NCBI GenBank assembly: GCA_037576215.1
Contig: JBANDB010000002.1
Location: 7,130,001 to 7,194,000, forward strand
Direction: 5' to 3'
Origin: Armillaria gallica
Lineage: Eukaryota > Basidiomycota > Agaricomycetes > Agaricales > Physalacriaceae
Length of the DNA: 64,000 nt
This document shows positions 1 through 11,038 of this stretch, piece by piece. A program made the translations under genes and the position numbers. Each line of letters starts with the position of its first letter. Position 1 is the stretch's first letter. The notes under the pieces were generated by a model. That model did not search any database. It had not been told where the DNA came from and saw nothing but the letters and a program-made list of their open reading frames with translations.

Positions 1-1620
1 TATATCGTTCGCATATTTACTGTGGGAAAGCTCACTGGTGAATGACTCATAGGTCTGTCCTCTTTGTCACAATCTTTCATGCTTCGAAGGCTTACTCTTC
101 TTACTCGCACTGGCTGCTCATGGACATCAAGATACCCTTTTGATAATGGCGCTTCATGTCATCGATACGATGCGGCAACGCGATTTTTCACAGATGAAGT
201 GTTCCTTCGACGACACTTTGATCGCTGGCCAGATAATCATGGAAGACAGACGACCTGACGAATCTTCCTCATCTCCACCACTGCAAGCCAAGTCCTCTCC
301 GTTCCGGTCATCAATGAAGCCGACAGCAAAGCCGTGACGGTAGTCGAGAGTCTGGGCCTGCCTCGCGAAGGCTACCGTAGCACAATCAGAATTGATATAC
401 GAGTCGAACCTCACACCCGATATCGAGGTTACGCTTCCTTTTCGGCCAAATCTCGCTTTTACGTCTTGGCATGGAACGTCCAACCTACATCACGGCGGGA
501 AACTGCCTCTCAATCTCAAGTTCTTCGTATGCACACGCATATCCCTCGTGAGGAGGCGATTTTTGCGAGCAGTCCGCTCTTGCAAAAAACACCGTTCGTG
601 GATATATGTATGCACACCATCAGCTTGTGCAGGGACGCTTACTGATACTCCACTGTCAGATATCAAGATGGACGTGAAAGCAGCCAAACTCGCTTTCGAC
701 GGCGGCGAGTTGGCGATATGGATGACGCAGATAGTGATTTCGACGAGGATTATGGTGATCCAGACATCGATGCTGCGCCGGCGCCGACTGCGACAGGTAA
801 TTCCTCCTTGTGCTTGGTGCCTAATTATCGACTGATAACTATATGGCCAGATTTTGAGTGCCAAAAGCTTCAACCAGCATATGAGGAGCCGTAACCAGCA
901 GGCGAACTTTTGCAAAACCCCTCGATAGTATCTTCCCCACCGGAATCGCCACCACAAACGGTATCGGCTGCCGATGACATTGACCCGTCAGCAGAAGAAT
1001 CCGCAGCGGAGCCTCTTGATGGACCGTTATCGCCGGTTTCATACCTAGATCGAATTCATAAAACGGAGGTAGAAGAGGCAAATCCCTTTGGGTCTATCTG
1101 GCATATGAATGCCACCGCCGCATACAAGACGTGTGTCGCTTTCGTTGAATTTGCGATCGATCCTGATTATATGCTAGTTGGAAAGCCCCTCTGGCGTCTC
1201 AAGCCCAGTGGAATCGGGATGTATATCCGCCCAAGTCGATGTATCGCTTTGCTGTGAAGGTGAGCAATTACATGTACAAGCTTATTTTATCTCTTCTGAT
1301 TTTCCTACCAGGTTGGGTGTTCGTACGCAGTTGACGCCGGGTAACATCATCACCGAGCCAGTATGTTCTCGTTTGTCGTATGGCCTGGTTCTGATAATGA
1401 TCCTTCCTAGGTATCCCGATATGGTTGGTCGACTACATCGCCGACCCTCTTATATAGGCAATGGGAAATGGCGGTGGTTCGGCGTGGCGAGTGTCCTCGT
1501 GCAACGGAGGTCATGAACAGGCTCATGTTTTCGACTTTGTTGGACACTTTCAAGCGTAGCATACCAGTGTTGGCTTTCAAGTTTCGTTTATTACACATAT
1601 TAAGTAACATATAGGTATCA
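1..1620 (+). pseudogene. Repeat block Y, copy 1: relic of an unrecognised multi-exon gene
   Basis: The block recurs at 50,200-51,900 and 62,880-64,000, and in pieces at 43,140-43,830 and 57,230-57,870. Parts look coding. An acidic stretch (MDDADSDFDEDYGD) ends at about 795 in a splice-like junction. The intron-like segment at roughly 798-851 ends in TATGGCCAG and is present at the same place in all three full copies. It is followed by a Ser/Pro-rich stretch around 910-1,080. Two further intron-like gaps lie near 1,259-1,312 and 1,372-1,410. In-frame stops differ between copies, so no copy is obviously intact. I do not recognise the family. Calling it a gene relic is an inference from the conserved intron and reading-frame patches. 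Confidence 0.5.
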
Positions 1621-1739
1621 GAAATTCTTTAATGCAAATATCTTGTATCTCTTTAGTCGGCGACGTAAATTAAATGAAAGGATTACATCCGATACCCAAG
1701 CTATTATGAGTCTGATCTCAGACGTACATTGTCGACTAA

Positions 1740-3560
1740 CACTTTTGAATGGTCCTTGTGGAGGTTGACACGGGTGCCTCGCGCCAGTAGTACTCGTGAA
1801 GTCGACAGCGAATCGTGGGTCAAAGGTGTGTTAGCGATAGTTTTGTGAAAATGATGGTGACGTTGGCGTCAATGCCTATGCAGCAATCTGTTAGCTCGCG
1901 CCTCAGAAAGGGTCTACCAAAATCTCTACCTCAAGCAAAGGCCTCCGCTGTCGCATCCGCCATGACCCTGGGACTCGGAAGGTAAGGAAGTGAATCACAG
2001 AATAATGTAAAGCAACGTACCAGAGATAGACCTGAGCTTCATGATAAAAGTCGACTGCTAAAGTCGTCATGAACAGCGACGAGAAGGTGGTGGAGCTCTC
2101 ATCAACACTGAGCGCGTCGAAAACGAGCGGAGCCGGTCAGAGTCCAGCCGTGATAATGATCCCAATACTGGGCACATCCTCGACGTTCGTGCTGAGTACG
2201 CGCGAGGGAGAATGGGTCCCGAGTGCCGAGGATTTTAGAGCTCTGTGTTTATGTTTTTAGATCAATATCTCGGGAGGCATCAAAAGACTCACCTCAGCAG
2301 GAGTAATTGTTAGTAGCGTGTGCACCATATGCGTACGCGACAGCCCGAATCCAATTCGACACGCCCCGGACTCACCGCCATCCCTCTCGGCCTCCAAAAA
2401 AACATCCTTTCCAATCCTCAAGGAAAGCGTCTAAGACTATCGTCGCGCAAGTCCCGGACATTGGAGTCCCGATCTCGATTGCAAGGAGGATAGATGGGAA
2501 GGATGTTGCTGGCAATCCTACTGAGACGGCCTTGAAATTGTACGAATGTCCGTGTGTCGTCTCGACGGTGAGCTTGAGGGAAGACATTGAATACAAAGAG
2601 GAGAGAAACAGCAACGGACCAACTCACCATATTCGTCCGTTATCGATATCCGCCATATTGGCGACCTCGATCAGTCCTATATACCTAAAGATGTGTTAAA
2701 ATAATTCGAGAAACGAAGTGAACATAGGCGACGTACCTTTGAAAAAAGACTTGGTGCATCTTGCCAAACGAGGAATTTCCAATGTTATTCCCATTTGATT
2801 ACTTCCTCCCATAATCACCTCCCACACACGACGACTTGCATCCCATCTCAGCCCAATTCGAGGCTCCTCGATCCTTGACGGCGGACTCTCATTAGTTTGA
2901 ATGAGTGACGCCGAGGGCGACAAAGGTTGCGGAGGTGACGAGGTGACGAGCTGGTCGCTGCCGATGGTGAATCCGCCTTTGAAGGGTCCTGCAATCAGTG
3001 CGTCCGGCGTCGAACTAGGTGGTTTTCGTCTCGTTCTCGAGAACGTCAGTGGTACTGGTGAAGTTGGCAGCGAATCGTCGGTCATGACCGGACCGGTCAA
3101 GAGGTTCGGAACATTGTCATTCTCCTGAGAATCGAAGACGGTAACAATAGCTTTGCGAATGCGTCTGTTAGACTCGATGGCGATGGCGACCTTGGCATCG
3201 GAGCTTGGTCTTTCCTCATCTTTGGCCGTGTTCCGTCCTTTTCTCCACCAGCGAAACTTCCGTTGCTTCTTTTCAGCACGGCCCTCAAGTACAAAGCACA
3301 TCTACCATGGAATGTACAAGTCACGGGCGTCCCCATCCAAGGTGTCGACAACCTCAAGCTTCGTAGCGTTGGTATGATGCTATGTGAAAATGTAGGCCCT
3401 AGTCGCAAAAGTACCAAAACGGTCCGACGGAGACTCATCCGAAGAATCAAGTTAAAGTGCCTTCCCTCTGCCCGTCGACATGGCTTTCGGTTATACGGTA
3501 CACAGTGTGATCCCAGCAACAACCGATGGCCATGGAAAGCTAAAATTATGGACCAAAGAG
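1740..3560. repeat. Repeat block Z, copy 1 (host segmental repeat)
   Basis: This segment aligns by eye with 52,000-53,220, 58,420-59,960, parts of 60,100-60,620, and a CpG-poor version at 37,740-39,000. Landmarks include the CTCACCTTGGCAG-type junctions and the GTACGTCGCCTAT donor-like motif of the minus-strand gene. The block contains the minus-strand gene annotated at 2,060-3,301. It lies between the Y block and the receptor, and the order Y-Z-receptor is repeated at 50,200-57,034. Confidence 0.7.
2060..3301 (-). CDS. Unrecognised multi-exon gene, head-to-head with the NACHT receptor
   Basis: The first long exon is open for about 200 codons, from an ATG at 3,301 down to about 2,740. It encodes a Ser/Pro/Arg-rich, probably disordered protein with a better-conserved tail around IGLRWDASRRVWEVIMGG and LEIPRLARCTK. 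On the minus strand a good GTACGT donor follows at about 2,739. Further exon-like pieces come next: one containing IEVANMADIDNGRIW at about 2,630-2,680, one containing THGHSYNFKAVSVGLPA at about 2,390-2,570, and one containing SIGIIITAGL-type sequence near 2,120-2,170. I could not make every splice phase agree, so the gene may already be broken. Paralogous pieces occur at 37,860-38,900, 52,430-53,180, 58,430-59,500 and 60,320-61,220. In the second receptor unit this gene has an internal deletion. The function is unknown. The N-terminus may extend upstream of 3,301. Confidence 0.45.
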
Positions 3561-3894
3561 TGGCTGATTAAAGCTTGGTGAAGTCCAAGCAGTGAAGTAG
3601 GTGTTGGGCGAGTCACGAATAGGCTTTCCCACGGTATTTGCGCAACTTCATTTCATACGTCATTTTCTCCCATAGGAATGATCGCAGTGCCAATGCTACG
3701 AGACTTCCATACACGCGTGAGCCTGGCTTTTTCCTCGTACCACCATCAAGTCTGCGGTAGTCAGCACCAAGAAAACCATGGCCAACGAAGGAAGGTCAGC
3801 CTCGCTTTCATTATTTCATCCTCCTTTATATTCGCGCTCATACAACTTTGTAGTACTAGTAGTCACCGGATGCTTTTGATCCATGGTTCGTGGC
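3302..3894. promoter_or_regulatory. Intergenic region between divergent genes, putative shared promoter
   Basis: About 590 bp separate the minus-strand gene from the receptor start codon. The counterpart in the second unit is 53,180-53,624. Both copies keep a TTTATAT(T/C)CGCGCTCATAC stretch about 70 nt upstream of the receptor ATG, and an in-frame TGA just upstream of that ATG (TTTTGATCC). A bidirectional promoter is inferred from the head-to-head layout only. I found no proven binding sites. Confidence 0.35.
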
Positions 3895-6800
3895 ATGGTC
3901 ATTCAAATATTTGGTCTAGCATTAATACGCTGTATAGAGGTCGAAATTGTCAAGATCGATCCTACAAAAAAGTCGAGGTTTCGCGTGAAAGTCACTGCTG
4001 GCAACGAGAAGCCAACAAAAACCGAAGAAATCATAATCGATAGAGTAGGCGTAATCTCAAAGTGGGCCATAACGAAGACCCTGTAAGTCGTATGTGTACC
4101 GTTTTCGTCTTGGTGGTCTCATGATCACGGCAGCGATCTTGACCCACTAACCAAAATCTTATGGGAGCTTCACGGTCGTCGGTGGCCGGTCTCGTGTTTC
4201 AAGGTCCTCGGCAGCGTCGAGAAAACACTTGGAGAGTTATTTTTGTTGTTCGAAGGGAACAATACAAGTGCGTGCTGTATTTATTTCCTTATTCTAAAAA
4301 ATGCTGATCTTTCTGCAGGCGCTGATATACATCTATTCAGCGGACCTTCCGAGGTCGCAGTCCTCAAAATATCCGGCCGGTTGGATACCCCCAGGAATAT
4401 CATGATCAATGCCGTCCCAAACATCACAGAACCCTCAGAAAATTACAGGTTCCTAGAAAGCAGTGAAACCCTAGGGAAGGTGTCCGAAGCTGTGAAGCGA
4501 ATGGTTGATACCCTCGCGGGGGTAGGTACTATTTTACTGGTTTATTTACATTGCTTGACGAGAGCCTCTTCCCAAGGTGCACCCCACGGCTACCATTGCT
4601 TGGGGATTTCTGTCTATCGGATTAAAGGTGGGTGTCAACGGCGTTCCCAATGCACGATATATTTACGCTTGAATGCAGGTCCTAAAGAATAAGCGTGACA
4701 CAAATCAAGCTGTGCTTGATCTTTATGCGGTGATGCTATCGGTGTACGAAGAGGCCAGCAAGAACGATATCTTACAGCAACGTGATGGTTTACATGGAAC
4801 GTATAGTTCCTTGTTCAAGCAGACTATTGAGTGCGCTATGTTCATTGAAGGATATGCAAAGAAAAGCGGGATAGGTACGCTTTTGTAATATTATTATCTT
4901 ATGATATCTCACGGCTTTCCCAGAGAATCTTCTCGCGATGAACACTGTATCAGTCCAAGCTGAAAAATTCCGCCAGGCCTTCGCCGAGCTGAAGGAACAA
5001 CTGACCAGGGAATTCACAAGGGAATCAGCCATTGTCACCCTCGGTGTCCAGGAACTTGTGAACGTTCAGAGTGCGTCATTCTTTAATTGAAAATCCTTGT
5101 GAGAGCTAACCGACGTTGATGCCTTTAGTCATGAGAGATCGGCTACGAGATCTCCAACCGCCTCAAGAGTTACCCCCAAAATCGAAGTGTATGCAAGGAA
5201 CGCGTGTGGAGACAATCAACACAATGGTATCGTGGATTGCCCAGTGTAACGGCGGGATAATGTGGTGCAAAGGATTGGCGGGGACGGGGAAGAGTTCCTT
5301 GATGGGAACTCTCCACGACTTACTCACTGCGGATATCGGGGGACGCAGCCGGCTTGCGGCATTCGTTCGCTATGACCACATCCAGTATTCCAATGCTAGC
5401 AAGCTGATCACCAGCATTGCATATGCCTTGGGAATGTTTGACGACCGCATCGGGATGGCCATCTCCGGAGTTATTCAGTCATCGAGATCGGTGGCGACCA
5501 TGTCAGACCCGTCCGCTCAGTTTCGGCTTCTACTTCGTAATCCGCTTGAATCTCTCCCTAATCTTGTTGATGAAGGACCCCTGGTAGTCATTGTCGATGG
5601 ATTGGATGAGTGCGATCTGTCTGATGATCTGTTGGCTGTACTTGCTGAGGGTTTTGGTCCGAAGCTTCCATTTATGCGCCTCATTATTTCTAGCCGACCG
5701 GTTCATCACATAGCCACAGTGTTCAAGGAACGAGACGGCATATCTACCCTCCATTTGGATACCTCCTCAAAGTATATAAACCATGATATCCGGATCTATT
5801 TAGAGCAAAAGTTTGCAGCCGTACAGGATGATGATCATGCATTCCGGGAGAAGTGTAAAGAGCTGGATGCTGTCAATGAACTTGCAGCGCGCGCGAGTGG
5901 TTTATTCATTTGGGCAGCGACCGTTGCGAAATTTATCTGCGGCTGGCCGGGGATATCAAGGCTGGAGGCTGTCCTAGCCACGGATATCCCTCATGATGCC
6001 ACCGGAGCTCTGACAACTTTATATCACACCGCTCTGGATACTCTCGTCTCTCAAATTGATAGCCAGGGTACAAATGCGGACATTAAGAAGTGTGTGCGTG
6101 ATGTCCTAGGTGCTGTGTTGGTGACCCAAACACCTCCAGGGGTGACAGAGGATGTCCTTGATAATGTTGTCCTACTAAGTGAAGGCAGCCCTCCTTCACG
6201 TCACATTGTGTCAATGCTAGGAAGTGTACTTAGCCCTCAAACTCAGGACTCTCCCATCCGACTCATACACAAATCCTTCAATGATTTCTTGCAGGATCGG
6301 AGTCGATGTGGGAATGAATGGTTCGTTGATGTCACTGTGCACCGCAAGGCAATAGCCGAACAGTGTCGGCTTGCATCAAAATCATTTATGGAGACATGGT
6401 CTCCCCAAAGTGACATGGACATCAGAGCTGTACCGGCATATATATCCAAATATGCATTGTTTGGAGTCTTCTGGTATTCTGCTTTTGACAAGAGTGACAT
6501 AGAACTGTTCACTTCCTTTTTCCACCACTACTTTCATCCATGGCTGGATATTGTTGTCACGGATGACAACTTTCTCCAATTTGAAATAACTAACACAATC
6601 TGTCAACAACATGGGATGACACGCATACCATTTGAAGTCGATATCTGTGATTCGGTCACTATCCACCAAGTTCATCAATGTTCTACTGCTTTTTACTCTC
6701 ACCTTCACTATTCTGGCAAAGAGAGCTCCCTTGCTGGAAAGGTCACACTTGAGTGTATGAAACTCAAACATAGAGGATTGTCCTGGGAGCCTACTGGCAA

Positions 6801-7346
6801 TAACCTGAACATCAATGGTGTAATTTTTGTTGATGCTGATATGAAGACACCATATGGATACAAAATTGCCAATACCACATCAGTGCCTCTTTATGTTTCA
6901 ATGTTCTATTTTTCTACTAATACTTTGGGCATTAGTATGTGGTCCTGTTAATCTTCACTCCTTGCTCCATTGACCAGATCATATCTTTTTTAGATGCAAT
7001 CTATCAACCAGGAAGTGAGAATGGTGTTGATGCCCCCCTCCACCCTGGAGAATCATGGACCATTGGGTACAACATCAAGCAAGTGAAGGCCATTCCATGG
7101 ACACCATGGCATTTTTCTGTATCAGAGGGACAAGATGCTAATGTTCACTTCTTGAAGCTTTTCCTCTCAACAGAGTATCTAGGCTTGTCAGCCATCATCC
7201 AAAAATCACCTTTTGATGGCTGTGGCCAGAGTGTTCCACCTTCAGTGTGGGAGATACCTTCCTCATGTCACACAATGTGTGTTCCACTTGTTGCGAAATG
7301 GGTAGAGGGTGCATTGCGATACTCCAGAAGCAGGTTACCATTCTGA
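3895..7346 (+). CDS. NACHT-domain STAND receptor (NLR), unit 1, eight exons
   Basis: Predicted exons: 3,895-4,082, 4,134-4,267, 4,319-4,521, 4,577-4,627, 4,679-4,874, 4,924-5,070, 5,129-6,934 and 6,994-7,346. Every intron is GT-AG. The joined length is 3,078 nt (1,025 codons plus stop) with all phases consistent. Residues 1-120 resemble a C2 domain (IQIFGLALIRC...). Residues about 176-305 form the helical region seen in mushroom receptors (HPTATIAWGFLSIGLK ... KQTIECAMFIEGYAKKSGIG). The NACHT domain has Walker A GLAGTGKSS at about 355-363, Walker B VVIVDGLDECD near 462 and RLIISSRP near 491. A winged-helix-like IRLIHKSFNDFL lies near 683. The C-terminal 220 residues (NLNINGVIFVDAD, NTTSVPLYVSMFYF, FLKLFLSTEYLGLS) resemble the C-terminal domain I recall from mushroom metacaspase-like proteins. 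No WD40, ankyrin or TPR repeats were seen. The start was chosen because the same ATG is conserved in the paralogue and an in-frame TGA precedes it. The expected role is NTP-driven signalling in heterokaryon or pathogen recognition (inferred). Confidence 0.85.
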
Positions 7347-8142
7347 GTTGCAAGGGTGGCTAGTATCATTTCTATTTTGTCAGGCCTTATATCCCTTACA
7401 ATCAATTAATAGACTGCAGTAGTAGTTCATCAGTAATGTATTAATGGCTGTACTTGCAATTGGTGTGTAATTAATTGAAACCACTGCAATAGCTAGCAGC
7501 AGCCACCAGGCTCAGCAATAGGGGGGCACTTGCTGGTATGGGTTCTGCACCCCTCCACCCACTGCACATAGTAAAAATAGCTCTCTGAGAAATGACTTGC
7601 ATTAAAATTGCTCTCATTTGTTATTCTGGGTGGTGGCATGATAAATATAGCTTCTATTCCCTGATCACATATTTTTAGATCCCTCATTTGCTTCCTTCAG
7701 GTCCTGCTCTATTAAATTCCATAATGTGAGTGGTCTGTTTGCATTTCATATCTGTCAAATCAATCCCTCCTCCAGGTTGATATATCATGATATGTTTTCC
7801 TAGTATTCTATAAAATTTCACAGCCAAAATTCAGGCATAAACTTTAGGAGTTGTATATTTTTCCTGGCCAGGAGACCTGCCATGTTGATGCTTGCTCACT
7901 CACTCACTGCATTTTCTCCCAGATGTCATAACATGGGCCACATCTCTAACACATTAGTGATTCAGTCTCTTATAACACTTGTCTTGTACCCCAGTATGCA
8001 ACTCAAAATAGGTGAAGGATCAGCTGGCATCTCTGATACTGAAACACAATCTGTTACTCACAGATTACTAGCCTGATATCTATCTGTTTCTCTCCTAATC
8101 TGTAGCAGACAATATAGACTGTATATTATTCTAATCCCTATA
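7347..8142. other. AT-rich gene-free stretch downstream of the receptor
   Basis: There is no convincing coding sequence on either strand. The segment is poor in CpG. Its first tens of bases after the stop weakly resemble the region after the second receptor (57,035 onward). It ends at the terminal inverted repeat of the DDE transposon. Confidence 0.6.
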
Positions 8143-8173
8143 AGATAGGCCTCAAGCGAAACCAAGTACATCA
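8141..8173. repeat. Left terminal inverted repeat of the DDE transposon
   Basis: It matches the reverse complement of 29,272-29,304 at 31 of 33 bases. The two mismatches are adjacent (GA versus AG at positions 18-19). The outer TA is the likely target-site duplication. Confidence 0.8.
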
Positions 8174-8276
8174 TGTGCATGTGACACTTTGTGACAGTCC
8201 ATGATTCATTAAGGCCATTGGCCCCTCTCAGTTGCCATTCACACTTAGGGCATTTGCCAATCAATTAGATATCATT

Positions 8277-9541
8277 TCAATGAATATGTGCCCTCTCTAG
8301 CTCATCATAAATCCACTCTAGGATTGTGCAGTGACCCTGATACTTCTTTGTAGCCCAAGCAGCCTGATTTCTGGTCAATTCTTTCCTATAAGCATCCATG
8401 AAGTGTGATGAGCAGACTGCAAAGCTGAGAAACATGGGTTAGAGAAGCCTTTCAGTATTCAATGACTACATACTGATGCATGGTCACCACATCCACTGTT
8501 GCAAGAGCCTTCTTAACATTGATTTCCAGATCAGCTTCTTTTGATGAAGGGGGATATATTCTGTACTTGCACTTTGCATAGCCCCAGCATTGCTCAATAA
8601 AGTTGAGCTCACAATGAAATTTCAGAAGAAAGAGAAGATCAAAACCACATGCCTTGACCTCCATTTCAAGGATTGATTCCACACTAACAAAGTCTGGCTG
8701 ATTGAACAAAATATGGCAACAGCAACAGTTAATGGCACCCTTTGGGCAGTCCGACTTGAAATTCTTTTCACATTGAGCCTTTTTTCCAGTGGTTGAGATG
8801 CCTCTCTCTTCAAGAATTGTGAGTATGCCTTTGAACCAACCTGGGTAATCAGGATGATCATCCAGATAATAGAACTTCTGCTTCATGTCTCCAAATGTGC
8901 CATTTGCCATCCAAGCCTTTGATTTTACATGCTTCTAGGTTTCTGGATTGAAGACTGGTTTTTTGTTGGCTCCGATAAGATTAACTTCAACACTGAAGTT
9001 GGCTGAGGGATTTTTTGTCATTTTGAAGGCAGAAAGAGCACTTTCTGCACATTTGCAGTGAGTAGTAGCATTGTCATAGATGAAGACATGGTCTTTATCT
9101 GGATAGTGCTTCTCCAAAATATCTATCACCTTTGCACATTGTTCTCTGATCTTCTTGTTATCAAAATATCCATCCTGTCCAGAACCTGCTTTGAAATACT
9201 CGCATGCAGTTTCTTCCCCATCTGGGGAAGTTAACCAGCCATAGTCAGTGGAAACAAAATCAGCAACCATCAGAGAGACACTTTCCCCTTTTGCTAAAGG
9301 AACAGCTTTCTCCTTTTTGTGGACCCAGCGAAGTTTACGGCGATCATGAGCATAGAATGTGGACTCATTATGAAACCACAGGATCACACAATGCTGTAAT
9401 GAGTCTGGTATCTGAAGGTCCATGTGCTTGGTTATCCACTTCTGTGTCCTCTCTTGCAGCAGTGCCATTTTTGGTAAAAATACCATGTTCCTGTAATAAA
9501 GCATATCCTTGTGCTCATGACCATCAACATATTGGCCCTTT
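8277..9541 (-). pseudogene. DDE transposase, C-terminal half (pseudogene)
   Basis: Reading down from 9,541, the frame begins with QYVDGHEHKDMLYYRNMVFL. It then runs through the DDE core: MVADFVSTDYGWL (first Asp), VFIYDNATTH (second Asp) and ELNFIEQCWGYAK (Glu). These are typical of the large Tc1/mariner-like transposases of Agaricomycetes. There is a TAG at about 8,935, with the frame continuing as SKAWMANGTFGDMKQ. After 8,452 the tail (FMDAYRKELTRNQAAWATKKY ... ERAHIH, ending at 8,277) lies in another frame, so there is also a frameshift. The coding sequence is cut at 9,541 by gypsy A. Its missing N-terminal half is the inverted segment at 18,437-19,213. Confidence 0.85.
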
Positions 9542-10043
9542 TGTTACGATTTATTCGTTTTCAGGCATCTTATCTAATCTTTGGAAGATAAGATAAGATG
9601 CTTACTCACCCACGATCTTTAGACCCGCGACTCTCAGAGAGTCTTCATAAATCTTCACATCGCTATCACGTCACAGCTCGGTTGACGTGTACTCGACAAA
9701 GGGGTTTCAACGACCCGTGTGCCCGACATGTAGCAATGTGTGCTAAACACGTACTGGATACGTGTTATTCTCGGCTACCATGTATTTGGCTTATTCACTT
9801 TCTAACACGGTAGTCACCTCTTAGTACCATTTACAGACCCTCACTTTAGTATATAAGTAGCTTACTCAAAGCCTGTATTTCCCTAGCTTTGAGCTAAAGT
9901 TTATTCATACCGAACACACTCCTTCTCTGCTAAGAGCTCCTAAAAGTGAGTCTTGGGCGTCAATCATCACAAGGGCTAGACGGTGACTGTACGAACGCGA
10001 TACAGCCGATCTATTCACCTTTGATTGAAGTTCGGGTCTTACA
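9542..10043 (+). repeat. 5' LTR of gypsy A
   Basis: 502 bp, TG...CA. It differs from its own 3' LTR at four positions (G/A at 9,600, C/T and A/G in the CCCGCGACTCTCAGAG stretch, T/A in GGGGTTTCAA). At all four it equals the 5' LTR of copy B. Confidence 0.95.
9850..9897 (+). promoter_or_regulatory. LTR TATA box and predicted transcript start/self-primer sequence
   Basis: TATATAAG begins at 9,850. About 30 nt downstream, 9,884-9,897 (TAGCTTTGAGCTAA) is exactly complementary to the primer-binding site at 10,045-10,058. This places the complementary stretch at or near the expected 5' end of the RNA, as in the self-priming Tf1-type elements. The transcription start is inferred, not shown. Confidence 0.6.
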
Positions 10044-10044
10044 A

Positions 10045-10058
10045 TTAGCTCAAAGCTA
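10045..10058 (+). other. Primer-binding site of gypsy A, complementary to the element's own RNA
   Basis: TTAGCTCAAAGCTA starts one base after the LTR. It pairs perfectly with LTR bases 9,884-9,897. It does not look like the usual initiator-tRNA-Met site. The same arrangement exists in copy B (27,600-27,613). Confidence 0.7.
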
Positions 10059-10085
10059 CTTTACTGATTCTGCCTCAGAATCCCC

Positions 10086-11038
10086 ATGGAAAACGACGCT
10101 TGTATTATTGCCATCGCACTAGGAATACCAAGCGCCACCTTCATCTCCCTTACCCTCATTCTTGCCATCAGGTTCCGCTACAGAACAAGGCAGCTACAAC
10201 AACAACGACAAGAAGAGGTGCACCGCACCTCCCCCTCAGTCACTACAGATAATAATAATGGCATCCCGCTCAAGCAGCAGCCACCCCGACCCATCCCATC
10301 CATACCACACCGACCGGTCCCAATCTACAACTTCCCTGGACAGCAAGTCAATGAAGAAGAGGTCAACGTTTCTGAGTCGACTTCTACCGCGTTCCCAGAG
10401 GGAAGCTCTATTACCCCTCCCAGAAGGGGTCCAGCAGAGGTCGACATCACCTCTGAACATCCCGCTTCCTACTATGCCGCGTTTGTCCCTCGAACTCCCT
10501 CACCTGACACGCACCCCGTACCAACCGTGGAAGGAGATCAAACATGGGCCGCAACACTCGACCCGTTGCAACCACCGATACTCCAACACCCGCAGCCGGT
10601 CTCACTAGCAGCGAGCTCTGGGATAATCTCGACATCCCCTACAGCGCCTACTTCCCCGCTCCCGCCCGCAACTCGCCCCATCATTCTGTCCAGGCCAGCG
10701 AGTCGCCACTCGAGCCTGTACAGGTCAGTGAACCCGTCGCCGGCCCCTCAAACCCCAGGCGCAGTGGTTGGCGAGCACAACCTCGAAGGTCTCCCCTTCG
10801 ACCCCCTCGAGCAAGTGCTTGGGAACAGCTCGCCCAGCGATTCAGGGAGCGACCACAGCCACCACCCGAGCTCACACGCCCACCAGAGGAGCCTAGTGAG
10901 TTGACCTCCGTCGGAAGTCCACTGACACATCCCTCTACCCCCTACCCAAGGCTCACGATCGACGGAATCCCTGAGTCGACCTCTGAGCAGACGCGCGGGC
11001 AGTCGCCCTACTACCCCAGTAATGATGACACTAACTGA
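10086..11038 (+). pseudogene. Gypsy A ORF1: Pro/Ser-rich protein with N-terminal membrane segment
   Basis: The protein starts MENDACIIAIALGIPSATF. Residues about 6-28 form a clear hydrophobic helix followed by a basic stretch (RFRYRTRQLQQQRQ), then a long Pro/Ser/Thr-rich, probably disordered region. In copy B the frame is open for 317 codons. In A a C-run at about 10,514 is one base shorter (CCCC versus CCCCC), so the N-terminal frame runs into an alternative frame and the true C-terminus is out of frame. The true end overlaps the next ORF by 17 bases (ATGATGACACTAACTGA). A separate, membrane-anchored ORF before gag is not standard for gypsy elements. Its role is unknown. Confidence 0.7.

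Noticed and set aside
3678..4043. 121-codon frame overlapping the receptor start
   Set aside because: It is not conserved in unit 2 and is out of frame with the receptor exons, whose splicing phases all agree.
5530..5754. Antisense frames inside receptor exon 7 (also 6,243-6,771 and 55,248-55,882)
   Set aside because: Shadows of a strongly supported coding exon, with no domain.
8452..9541. Transposase half as an independent active gene
   Set aside because: It lacks the N-terminal half, has an in-frame TAG and a frameshift, and is cut by a retrotransposon.
10044..10062. tRNA-primed reverse transcription
   Set aside because: The bases after the LTR do not resemble the initiator tRNA-Met complement usual in chromoviruses, while a 14-nt perfect self-match exists.
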